In this document: positions 34,656 to 42,526 of the stretch, piece by piece
How positions within the stretch are numbered: position 1 is the stretch's first letter
Layout: every line of letters starts with the position of its first letter
Source: Prevotella sp. UBA3776
GTDB taxonomy: Bacteria; Bacteroidota; Bacteroidia; Bacteroidales; Bacteroidaceae
NCBI GenBank assembly: GCA_002369515.1
Contig: DFFM01000018.1
Location: forward strand, 9,983 to 73,982
Reading direction: 5' to 3'
Length of the DNA: 64,000 nucleotides
Notes under the pieces: model-generated
Told to the model about the DNA's origin: nothing
The model's database searches: none
Seen by the model: the letters and a program-made list of their open reading frames with translations, nothing else
Made by a program: the position numbers and the translations under genes

Positions 34656-35954
34656 GTGGTAAAGAATCAGATAGACATCATCACCATGGGGTGTTCGAAG
34701 AACTTGGTTGATAGCGAATTGCTGATGAAGCAGTTCGAGGCCAACGGCTATACGTGTACGCACGACAGCAAACGTCCTCGCGGCGAAATTGTAGTGATCA
34801 ACACGTGTGGATTCATCAACGACGCCAAGGAGGAAAGCATAAGCACCATTCTGGAGTTTGCACAAGCCAAGGAGCAGGGACGCATCAGAAAACTCTACGT
34901 AATGGGATGTCTGTCTCAACGCTATAAAGACAAGCTCGAGGAAGAAATACCCGAGGTGGACAAATACTACGGCAAATTCGACTATAAACAGCTGCTCACC
35001 GATCTAGGGAAAGCAGAGATCGAGTCCTGCAATGGAGTGCGCCACCTTACCACCCCGCGCCACTATGCCTACCTGAAAATCAGTGAAGGGTGCGACCGAC
35101 ACTGCGCTTATTGCGCAATTCCTATCATTACAGGCAAGCACGTGAGCCGTCCCATGGACGAGATTCTCGATGAGGTGCGCCGACTTGTAGGCCAGGGCGT
35201 GAAAGAGTTTCAGGTCATAGCCCAGGAACTAACTTTCTACGGTCTCGACATTGACGGGAAGCCCCACATCGCCCAATTGATAGAGCAGATGGCCGATATC
35301 CCCGGCGTGAAATGGATAAGGCTGCACTATGCTTATCCGGCTAATTTCCCCTACGACCTGCTCAGAGTGATGCGCGAGAAACCCAATGTATGCAAGTATC
35401 TCGACATTGCCTTGCAACACATCTCGGACAATATGCTCACGGCCATGCACCGACATGTAACCAAAGCAGAGACCTACCAGTTGGTGAGCCGTCTGCGCCA
35501 GGAGGTGCCAGACATTCATCTGCGCACCACGCTGATGGTAGGGTTCCCAGGTGAAACTGATGCCGATTTTGAGGAACTGATGGAGTTCACACGATGGGCT
35601 CGCTTTGAGCGCATGGGAGCCTTTGCCTACTCGGAGGAGGAAGACACCTACAGTGGCATGAACTATAAGGACGACGTGCCGCCCGAGGTGAAGCAAAAAC
35701 GGCTGGACCGGCTCATGGCTCTGCAACAAGAAATCAGTGCGGAAATAGAGGCAGAGAAGGTGGGTACAGTCATGCGCGTCATCATCGACCGTAAGGAGGG
35801 TGATTACTATGTGGGACGCACTGAATTCTGTTCGCCCGAGGTTGACCCCGAAGTGCTGATTCCCGCCGAAACGAAACGTCTGCACTTGGGAAGATTCTAC
35901 CAAGTGAAGATTACACATTCAGAAGAATTTGATTTATACGGAATTGTGCAATGA
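34656..35954 (+). CDS. rimO: Ribosomal protein uS12 methylthiotransferase RimO
   Basis: The 432-residue radical SAM enzyme adds a methylthio group to an Asp of uS12. The N-terminal UPF0004 domain carries three cluster Cys (MGCSKN, INTCGFI, MGCLSQ). The radical SAM motif is CDRHCAYC, and a TRAM domain lies at the C terminus (VGTVMRVIIDRKEGDYYVGRTE). SEGCDRHCAYCAIP and the GKHVSRP context distinguish it from MiaB. Translation begins at GTG 34656. The stop overlaps the HU gene start (ATGA). Confidence 0.95.
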   Translation: MVKNQIDIITMGCSKNLVDSELLMKQFEANGYTCTHDSKRPRGEIVVINTCGFINDAKEESISTILEFAQAKEQGRIRKLYVMGCLSQRYKDKLEEEIPEVDKYYGKFDYKQLLTDLGKAEIESCNGVRHLTTPRHYAYLKISEGCDRHCAYCAIPIITGKHVSRPMDEILDEVRRLVGQGVKEFQVIAQELTFYGLDIDGKPHIAQLIEQMADIPGVKWIRLHYAYPANFPYDLLRVMREKPNVCKYLDIALQHISDNMLTAMHRHVTKAETYQLVSRLRQEVPDIHLRTTLMVGFPGETDADFEELMEFTRWARFERMGAFAYSEEEDTYSGMNYKDDVPPEVKQKRLDRLMALQQEISAEIEAEKVGTVMRVIIDRKEGDYYVGRTEFCSPEVDPEVLIPAETKRLHLGRFYQVKITHSEEFDLYGIVQ

Positions 35955-36244
35955 ACAACAAGGATTTCATAGCAGAGTTGTCCAGGCGTATGGGATTCAC
36001 CCAGGACGACACCCAGAAAGTGATGCGCACGGCCATCGACGCCATGAGCGAGAGTCTGCAGAACGGTGACACCGTGCTGCTGCCCAACTTTGGCACTTTC
36101 GAAGTGAAAAAGCGTATGGAACGAGTGGTCGTGAATCCTTCTACTCGCAAGCGCATGCTTGTACCGCCCAAGTTGGTGTTGGGATTCAAACCCGTGGCCG
36201 CCATTAAGGAAAAACTAAAGAATGGAGGACAGGCAAATGAGTAG
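35951..36244 (+). CDS. HU-family DNA-binding protein
   Basis: The 97-residue HU/IHF-type protein (MNNKDFIAELSRRMGFTQDD..., LPNFGTFEVKKRMERVVVNPSTRK, PPKLVLGFKP) dimerises and bends DNA with its beta arms. It is translationally coupled to rimO upstream and overlaps the HU-LysM gene downstream by 8 bases. The pairing of two HU-type genes suggests that their products may heterodimerise; that is inference. Confidence 0.93.
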   Translation: MNNKDFIAELSRRMGFTQDDTQKVMRTAIDAMSESLQNGDTVLLPNFGTFEVKKRMERVVVNPSTRKRMLVPPKLVLGFKPVAAIKEKLKNGGQANE

Positions 36245-38087
36245 GATTTCTGTAGCAGAAATAGCGAGGGTCATTGCCAAGAAACACAAAATGACCATCC
36301 GTGAGAGCGAAAAGTTCGTCACGGCATTTATTGATGTCATAAACAATGGCTTGCGATATGAGAAGCAGGTCAAGATCAAAGGTCTGGGAACCTTCAAAGT
36401 GATTGACACCAAGAATCGCAAGAGCGTTAACATCAAGACTGGCGAGGCCATTGTCATTGAGGGTAGGGGGAAAATAACTTTCACGCCCGATGCTGTTATG
36501 CGCGATCTGGTCAACAAGCCTTTCTCTCAGTTTGAAACCGTAGAACTCAACGACGGGGTCAACTTTGAGGACATCGAACAGGTTTTCGCAACCGGCAAGG
36601 AAGACGATGCACTAGCCTACGAGGCGCTATTCGCCGCTGATGTTGTGCAATCTGAAGAACCAGAGTCCGTCTTGACCACAAAACCCGAAATCGTCGATGA
36701 GCTCGAACCTGTTGAAGAGACTGATGAGGAATCTGGACTCATCGAGACTCCCGAAACCGCCCCCATTGCGGGTACTGAACCCGAGCCCGTTGCAGTTCCC
36801 GAACCCGAGCCCGTTGCGGTTCCCGAACCCGAGCCCGTTGCAGTTCCCGACCCCGAGCCAGAAGAGGAACCCAAGTCCGAATCCGACGAGTCCCCTGAAT
36901 CCGAACTCATAGAGGTTTCCGAAACTGAATCCATCGCAGTTCCTGAAACTGAGCCCCAAGAGGAACCCAAGTCCGAATCCGATGAGTCCCCTAAATCTGG
37001 ACTTATAGAGGCTTCCGAAACTGAGTCCATTGCGGTTACCGAACCCGAAGAGAAACCCAAGTCCGAAGAGGACCCCGAGCCCACTAGAGAAACGGCCGAA
37101 AAAGAGACGGCTGATGAAGAATTGCTGGAAGTGGAGCCTGTTGGGGAATCTCGGGTGAACACCCACATTTTTGAGGATCGTAAGGCAAGCCTGCTGCAAC
37201 ACTATCGTGACTACAGCGAGGAATTGGAATACCAACTCGATAGACAAAAGAATTACAGAAAGTGGTTTGCCCTGATTTCCTGCCTTCTGATCGTGGCGGC
37301 TGGCGTGGGAGGATATTATGCCGGTTCCAAGATCATGAAGGACAAACTCGATGAGCAGTATCAGTCGATGCTTGTGGATAATGTGTCGCCCGATTCCATT
37401 TCGAGCATGATGGAACAGGAGGCCAAAGCCGACTCGTCAGCCAAGGCTGCGCGGTTGGCGAAACTCAGAGAAGAGACTGATTTGAGGATGAAAGCCCGCC
37501 AGCAATCCACCCAAACCAATACAGCCTACGAGACAGCCCGTGAGCGTGCAAAGGAAATAACCACAATCAAATCAGAACAGGAAAGAGCAGAAAAAGAGAG
37601 GTTCGAAGCCGACCTCAAGGCTAAGGCACAAGCCAGGGAGCAAAAACTGAAAGCCGAAGCTGAAGCAAAGAAACTCGCCGAAGCTGAAGCTGCGGCACAG
37701 AAAGCTGCTGCACAGAAAGCTGCGGCACAGAAAGCTGCTGCACAGAAAGCTGCGGCACAGAAAGCTGCTGCTCCAAAGACGGCAACGGCTAAACCTTCAT
37801 CCCAATCAGCCAAGGGCCAGCCAAATGCAGGGAAGGTGATTCCCGTCTCTCCGTCAAAATACGAGCAGATGAGTGCAGCCGTGCGTTTGGGTGCCTATCG
37901 CATCGTGGGAATTGACCAAACCATAACCGTCAGGAAAGGCCAGACGCTGAAGTCCATCTCGAAAGCTTATTTCGGACCGGGCATGGAGTGTTATGTTGAG
38001 GCGTTGAACGGCGGCATCAAGGAAGTGAGTGAAGGGCAGAAACTTAAAATACCCAAATTGGAACTCAAAAAGAAGGGCAACAAATAA
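36237..38087 (+). CDS. Membrane protein with N-terminal HU domain and C-terminal LysM domain
   Basis: The 616-residue protein has four parts. Residues 1-95 are an HU/IHF domain (SRISVAEIARVIAKKHKMT, KGLGTFKVIDTKNRKSVN). Residues ~130-290 are an acidic Pro/Glu/Ser-rich region with EPEPVAVP repeats. One transmembrane helix lies at ~343-364 (FALISCLLIVAAGVGGYYAG), preceded by basic residues, which puts the HU domain in the cytoplasm. A long charged coil with five AAAQK-type repeats leads to a LysM-like domain (TITVRKGQTLKSISKAYFGP) ending LKIPKLELKKKGNK. This architecture could tie the nucleoid to the cell wall. ATG 36237 fits the HU start; 36222 is an alternative. Confidence 0.85.
   Translation: MSRISVAEIARVIAKKHKMTIRESEKFVTAFIDVINNGLRYEKQVKIKGLGTFKVIDTKNRKSVNIKTGEAIVIEGRGKITFTPDAVMRDLVNKPFSQFETVELNDGVNFEDIEQVFATGKEDDALAYEALFAADVVQSEEPESVLTTKPEIVDELEPVEETDEESGLIETPETAPIAGTEPEPVAVPEPEPVAVPEPEPVAVPDPEPEEEPKSESDESPESELIEVSETESIAVPETEPQEEPKSESDESPKSGLIEASETESIAVTEPEEKPKSEEDPEPTRETAEKETADEELLEVEPVGESRVNTHIFEDRKASLLQHYRDYSEELEYQLDRQKNYRKWFALISCLLIVAAGVGGYYAGSKIMKDKLDEQYQSMLVDNVSPDSISSMMEQEAKADSSAKAARLAKLREETDLRMKARQQSTQTNTAYETARERAKEITTIKSEQERAEKERFEADLKAKAQAREQKLKAEAEAKKLAEAEAAAQKAAAQKAAAQKAAAQKAAAQKAAAPKTATAKPSSQSAKGQPNAGKVIPVSPSKYEQMSAAVRLGAYRIVGIDQTITVRKGQTLKSISKAYFGPGMECYVEALNGGIKEVSEGQKLKIPKLELKKKGNK
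36775..36867 (+). repeat. EPEPVAVP-encoding tandem repeat
   Basis: Three near-identical 24-bp units (about CCCGAGCCCGTTGCAGTT plus CCCGAA) encode PEPEPVAV. Longer, looser repeats with EEPKSESDESP follow to about 37075. Confidence 0.75.
37693..37779 (+). repeat. AAAQK-encoding tandem repeat
   Basis: Five to six 15-bp units (GCTGC(T/G)GCACAGAAA) encode AAAQK. The alternate GCT/GCG codons show a 30-bp higher-order period. Copy number could vary between strains. Confidence 0.8.
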
Positions 38088-38129
38088 TCGCTGCCTCGAC
38101 TCTCCACTGGCAAGAAAAACGAAAACATG

Positions 38130-38167
38130 AAAAGTTTCTTAAAATGTAGGTTTTAAGAAACTTTTTT
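38130..38167 (+). terminator. Strong terminator after the HU-LysM gene
   Basis: A perfect 15-bp stem (AAAAGTTTCTTAAAA, 38130-38144, with 38151-38165) has a 6-base loop and a T run. It isolates the rimO-HU-LysM operon from the MoxR/Bat operon. Confidence 0.88.
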
Positions 38168-38212
38168 AATATTATTTAGTCACTATTTTTCGGCTATAAG
38201 GCCATATATTTG

Positions 38213-38220
38213 TACTTTTG
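38213..38220 (+). promoter_or_regulatory. -7 promoter box of the MoxR/Bat operon
   Basis: TACTTTTG matches TAnnTTTG, 37 bases before the moxR ATG. No clear TTTG -33 element was seen; TTTT at 38187-38190 is the closest. Confidence 0.65.
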
Positions 38221-38257
38221 CACCACTTAGAAGAAATCATAAAAAATCATTACAATT

Positions 38258-39253
38258 ATGGCAGAAGCTATTGATATACGCGAGTTGAACATCTTGATAG
38301 AACAACAAAGCGCATTCGTAACAAAACTCACCAGTGGCATGGATCGTGTCATTGTAGGTCAGAAACATCTTGTTGATTCGCTGCTTATTGGTTTGCTCAG
38401 CGATGGCCACATACTCTTGGAAGGTGTGCCAGGGTTGGCCAAGACATTGGCCATCAAGACATTGGCACAGCTGATTGACTCCGACTACAGCCGTATTCAG
38501 TTCACCCCCGACCTGCTTCCCGCCGATGTCATCGGTACGATGATCTATTCGCAGAAAGACGAGAATTACCAGGTGAAGAAAGGCCCCGTGTTTGCCAACT
38601 TCGTGCTGGCCGACGAAATCAACCGTGCTCCGGCAAAGGTGCAGAGTGCTCTGCTTGAAGCTATGCAGGAGCATCAGGTGACCATTGGCAGCGAGACGTT
38701 CCCCTTGCCCAGCCCGTTCCTTGTGATGGCTACACAGAACCCCATCGAGCAGGAAGGAACCTATCCGCTTCCCGAGGCACAGGTGGATCGATTCATGCTC
38801 AAGGTGGTGATAGACTATCCCACCATTGACGAGGAGAAAAAGATTATCCGTGAGAACATTCAGGGCGGGTTGCCTGAAGTTTCGCCCGTCACTACGGCAA
38901 AGGACATCCTGAGTGCTCGCGAAGTGGTGCGCGAAGTCTATATTGACGAGAAAATAGAGCAGTACATAGCAGACATTGTTTTTGCCACCCGCTACCCCGA
39001 CCGCTACGGACTGAACGAACTCAACGACATGATAACATTCGGAGGCTCGCCCCGTGCCAGCATCAATCTGGCCAAGGCTGCCCGTGCCTATGCATTCATA
39101 AAGCGCCGTGGCTATGTGAAACCCGAGGATGTGCGCGCCGTGGTTCACGACGTACTCCGTCACCGCATTGGCCTCTCCTACGAGGCTGAGGCCAGCAATG
39201 TTTCCAGCGAGCATATCATCAGCAAGATTGTCAACAAGGTCGAAGTGCCCTAA
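38258..39253 (+). CDS. moxR: MoxR-family AAA+ ATPase
   Basis: The 331-residue AAA+ ATPase has Walker A (LEGVPGLAKT), Walker B and following residues (VLADEINRAPAKVQSALLEAMQEHQVT) and sensor 1 (VMATQNPIEQEGTYPLPEAQVDRF). MoxR proteins act as chaperones that activate partners with von Willebrand A domains. The DUF58, BatA and BatB VWA proteins downstream are the likely partners. First gene of the operon. Confidence 0.95.
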   Translation: MAEAIDIRELNILIEQQSAFVTKLTSGMDRVIVGQKHLVDSLLIGLLSDGHILLEGVPGLAKTLAIKTLAQLIDSDYSRIQFTPDLLPADVIGTMIYSQKDENYQVKKGPVFANFVLADEINRAPAKVQSALLEAMQEHQVTIGSETFPLPSPFLVMATQNPIEQEGTYPLPEAQVDRFMLKVVIDYPTIDEEKKIIRENIQGGLPEVSPVTTAKDILSAREVVREVYIDEKIEQYIADIVFATRYPDRYGLNELNDMITFGGSPRASINLAKAARAYAFIKRRGYVKPEDVRAVVHDVLRHRIGLSYEAEASNVSSEHIISKIVNKVEVP

Positions 39254-39363
39254 GAATGCTCTGCAAGGTCGAAGTTGTCCTTGAGAAATCCTGCTCGTTG
39301 ACTTCGTACTGGAAAGGAGTTTAATACAAGTTTTTTTTGAATAGAGAACAAGAAAAATAACTG

Positions 39364-40239
39364 ATGACCGAGACTTCTGAGTTGCTTAAGAAAGTAAGGA
39401 AGATTGAAATCAAGACCCGTGGATTGAGCGCCAATATATTTGCAGGCCAGTACCACTCGGCTTTCAAGGGGAGGGGCATGGCTTTCAGTGAAGTGCGCGA
39501 ATATCAGTTTGGCGACGATGTACGCGACATCGACTGGAACGTGACGGCCCGTTTCCACAAACCCTACGTGAAAGTGTTCGAAGAAGAACGCGAGCTAACC
39601 GTGATGCTGCTCATTGACGTCAGCGGCTCGCTCGACTTCGGCACTCAGCGCCAGATGAAAAAGGACATGGTGGCCGAGATTGCCGCAACACTGGCTTTCA
39701 GCGCCATACAGAACAACGATAAGATAGGGGTGGTGTTCTTCTCCGACAAGATAGAGAAATACATTCCGCCGAAGAAAGGGCGTAAGCACATCCTATACAT
39801 CATCCGCGAAATGCTCGACTTCCATCCTGAGAGCCAACGCACCGATGTGAAGATGGCCGTTGAGTTTCTGACAAGTGTCATCAAGCGTCGTTGCACAGCT
39901 TTCATACTGAGTGACTTCTACGTGCGCAATGATTTTGAGAACGCACTGACCATCTGTAATCGCAAGCACGACGTGGTGGCCATTCAGGTTTACGATTTGC
40001 GGGCCAAACAGCTGCCCGATGTGGGCTTGATGCGTCTGGTAGATGCCGAGACCGGCCATGAGATGTACATAGACACGGGCAGCAAGAAAGTGCGACGTGC
40101 CCACACGGCTTTCTGGATGAACCGACAGGCAAACCTGCGGCAGACGTTCAACAAGAGCAATGTCGATAATGTTTCGATAGCCACCAATGAGGACTATGTC
40201 AAGGCATTGCTCCAGTTGTTTGCCATGAGGGGCGTTTGA
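39364..40239 (+). CDS. DUF58 (VWA-like) protein of the Bat operon
   Basis: The 291-residue soluble protein carries the DUF58 signature (REYQFGDDVRDIDWNVTARF) and a VWA-like domain with a MIDAS-type LLIDVSGSLDFG. It is invariably paired with MoxR ATPases in this operon type. It has no transmembrane segment or signal. Likely a metal-dependent binding partner of MoxR. Confidence 0.92.
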   Translation: MTETSELLKKVRKIEIKTRGLSANIFAGQYHSAFKGRGMAFSEVREYQFGDDVRDIDWNVTARFHKPYVKVFEEERELTVMLLIDVSGSLDFGTQRQMKKDMVAEIAATLAFSAIQNNDKIGVVFFSDKIEKYIPPKKGRKHILYIIREMLDFHPESQRTDVKMAVEFLTSVIKRRCTAFILSDFYVRNDFENALTICNRKHDVVAIQVYDLRAKQLPDVGLMRLVDAETGHEMYIDTGSKKVRRAHTAFWMNRQANLRQTFNKSNVDNVSIATNEDYVKALLQLFAMRGV

Positions 40240-40270
40240 GTGGCGCTGGAAGAAAAGGAATACAAACAAC

Positions 40271-40340
40271 CACCGAGGAGTTAAATTTTGAACAGAACAA
40301 ATCATTCACCGAGGAGTATAATTTTGAAAAGAATCATAGC
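40271..40340 (+). repeat. 36-bp tandem duplication carrying ribosome binding site and TTG start
   Basis: CACCGAGGAGT..AATTTTGAA occurs at 40271 and again at 40307. Each copy has GAGGAG seven bases before a TTG (40288 and 40324), and the two TTG codons are in frame. Confidence 0.75.
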
Positions 40341-41394
40341 TAACATTTTGTTTCTGCTGACAGCTCTGGCGGCATCTGCGCAGGTGAACGTCGAGTCAAG
40401 CATCGACTCCATGGAGATTTTCATTGGCGAGCAGGTTCACCTGACCGTGAGTGTCACCCTAAAGCACGGGCAGCGCCTGTCTATGCCTGTGTTCAAACCG
40501 TCGGAGCAAATCACTCCAGGTGTTGAGGTGCTGAGCGAAGGAATGGCTGACACGTCAGAGCTGGACAACAATATGGTGCGCGTGTCAAAGCAGTACACCC
40601 TGACCTCTTTCGATGAGAACCTCTACTATCTACCGCCCGTTAAGGTGAAGGTTGACGGCAAGGATTATGCGTCAAAAAATCTCGCGCTCAAAGTGCTCAC
40701 GGTGCCTGTAGATACCCTTCATCCCAACCAGTTCTTTCCGCCTAAGGGCGTACAGGACAACCCATTTCTTTGGAGTGAATGGAGCGGAATCTTTTGGTTG
40801 AGTGTAATTGCTCTAATTCTTTTTGTTATAGCTGTTTACCTGCGCATTCGTTTGCGTGAAAACAAGCCCATCATTGCCAGCGTAAAGATCATTAAGCGTG
40901 TGCCTCCACACCAAAAGGCCATGCAGCAGATTGAGCAGATCAAGGCCGATAGGCTGGTTACTTCCGAGAACCAGAAAGAATACTACACCAAACTCACCGA
41001 CACGCTGCGAAAATACATCGAGGAGCGCTTTGGCTTCAATGCCATGGAGATGACCTCCGATGAAATCATCGAGCGTCTGCAACAAACCGACGACCGGCGC
41101 ATGATAGACGAGTTGCGCGAGTTGTTCACTACGGCTGACCTGGTGAAGTTTGCCAAGTATTCAACGCTCATCAATGAGAACGACGCAAATCTTGTCAACG
41201 CCATAGAGTTTATCAATACCACGAAGTTGGAAAACCAGCCTACCGAAGAGCGCATCGAGCCGCAGCTCACCGAGCAAGACAAGCGGAGCATCCGTTCGCG
41301 CAACACCACAAAGTGGATGTTGTGGATCATTTTCTCCCTGTGTATTGCCCTGATGGTTTACGTTGCCTATCAGCTCTTTCTGTTGTTTGGGTAA
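40324..41394 (+). CDS. Bat-operon membrane protein with two transmembrane helices
   Basis: The 356-residue protein has a signal peptide (KRIIANILFLLTALAASAQ), a periplasmic beta domain related to BatD-type modules (VESSIDSMEIFIGEQVHLTVSVTL), a transmembrane helix (FWLSVIALILFVIAVYL), a cytoplasmic helical segment and a last helix (WMLWIIFSLCIALMVYV). No ATG is available; TTG 40324 with GAGGAG seven bases upstream gives a clean signal peptide. TTG 40288, with a duplicate ribosome site, would add 12 residues. It occupies the place between DUF58 and BatA genes seen in Bacteroidota. Confidence 0.82.
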   Translation: MKRIIANILFLLTALAASAQVNVESSIDSMEIFIGEQVHLTVSVTLKHGQRLSMPVFKPSEQITPGVEVLSEGMADTSELDNNMVRVSKQYTLTSFDENLYYLPPVKVKVDGKDYASKNLALKVLTVPVDTLHPNQFFPPKGVQDNPFLWSEWSGIFWLSVIALILFVIAVYLRIRLRENKPIIASVKIIKRVPPHQKAMQQIEQIKADRLVTSENQKEYYTKLTDTLRKYIEERFGFNAMEMTSDEIIERLQQTDDRRMIDELRELFTTADLVKFAKYSTLINENDANLVNAIEFINTTKLENQPTEERIEPQLTEQDKRSIRSRNTTKWMLWIIFSLCIALMVYVAYQLFLLFG

Positions 41395-41421
41395 GGAATT
41401 TGTTTAGAACGAGAATCATAT

Positions 41422-42420
41422 ATGGAATTTGCCAATAAGGAATATCTGCTTTTGCTTCTGTTGCTCATACCCTACGTCATGTGGTATTTCCTCTACAGAA
41501 AGAAAACCGAACCCACCATGCGGATGAGCGACACTTATGCCTATCAGTATGCGCCGAAGAGTTGGAAAATAAGATTAATCCATCTGCCCATGCTGCTGCG
41601 CGCTATCGCCTTCACACTTGTCGTGCTGGCTTTGGCCCGTCCACAGACCCACAACTCGTGGGGCAGCAAGACTGTTGAGGGCATTGACATTATGCTCTCC
41701 ATGGACGTATCCACGAGTATGCTGGCCGAAGACCTCAAACCCAACCGCATCGAGGCGGCCAAAAGCGTGGCAGGTGAGTTTATTTCTGGTCGCCCGAGCG
41801 ACAACATTGGTTTGACCATCTTTGCAGGCGAGGCCTTTACGCAGTGTCCCATGACGACCGACCACCAGTCGTTGCTCAATTTGTTGCACAATGTGCGCAC
41901 CGACATTGCCGCCCGCGGGCTTATCCAAGACGGCACCGCCATAGGTATGGGATTGGCCAATGCTGTGAGCCGTCTGAAGGACAGCAAAGCCAAAAGCAAG
42001 GTGGTCATCCTCCTCACCGATGGCAGCAACAACAGCGGTGACCTTTCGCCACTCACCTCGGCACAGATAGCAAAGAGTCTGGGCATCAGAGTTTATACCA
42101 TTGCCGTGGGGACCAACGGCGTGGCACCTTATCCGATGATTGTCGGCGGTACTACCCAGTACGTAAACATGCGCGCCGACGTTGATACCGAGACACTGAG
42201 TCAGATTGCGGCTCAGACTGATGGCAATTTCTACCGTGCCACGAACACCGCCGAATTGAAGAATATCTATCGTGACATCGACAAACTGGAGAAAACCAAG
42301 ATGGACGTTAAGAAATTCAGCAAGCGATACGAAGCCTATCAGCCCTTTGCCTTGGGTGCAGTTCTTGTTTTGCTGTTGGAGATTCTGTTGCGTCTGACGG
42401 TATTCCGGCGCATTCCATAG
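41422..42420 (+). CDS. batA: BatA, membrane-anchored VWA protein
   Basis: The 332-residue protein has two N-terminal transmembrane helices (YLLLLLLLIPYVMWYFL; LLRAIAFTLVVLALA), a VWA domain with MIDAS motif LSMDVSTSMLAEDL and LLTDGSNNSG, and a C-terminal helix (ALGAVLVLLLEILLRL). Bat proteins were first linked to aerotolerance in Bacteroides fragilis; their molecular job is unsettled. The domain should face the cytoplasm or periplasm together with BatB. Confidence 0.93.
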   Translation: MEFANKEYLLLLLLLIPYVMWYFLYRKKTEPTMRMSDTYAYQYAPKSWKIRLIHLPMLLRAIAFTLVVLALARPQTHNSWGSKTVEGIDIMLSMDVSTSMLAEDLKPNRIEAAKSVAGEFISGRPSDNIGLTIFAGEAFTQCPMTTDHQSLLNLLHNVRTDIAARGLIQDGTAIGMGLANAVSRLKDSKAKSKVVILLTDGSNNSGDLSPLTSAQIAKSLGIRVYTIAVGTNGVAPYPMIVGGTTQYVNMRADVDTETLSQIAAQTDGNFYRATNTAELKNIYRDIDKLEKTKMDVKKFSKRYEAYQPFALGAVLVLLLEILLRLTVFRRIP

Positions 42421-42526
42421 CTCGCGGAAAGCGATAAAGTGGAAAGGAAGAAATAAATGGTAAACAAATTGCCAGAAAAAAGTAATAAACCAGTAAATTT
42501 AGTTAAGTAAGAAGAAAGAGTGCTAC

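Noticed and set aside
37693..37779. Possible CRISPR-like array
   Set aside because: The repeat is 15 bp, head-to-tail without spacers and in frame (AAAQK codons), so it is coding low complexity. No CRISPR array or cas gene was seen anywhere in the window.
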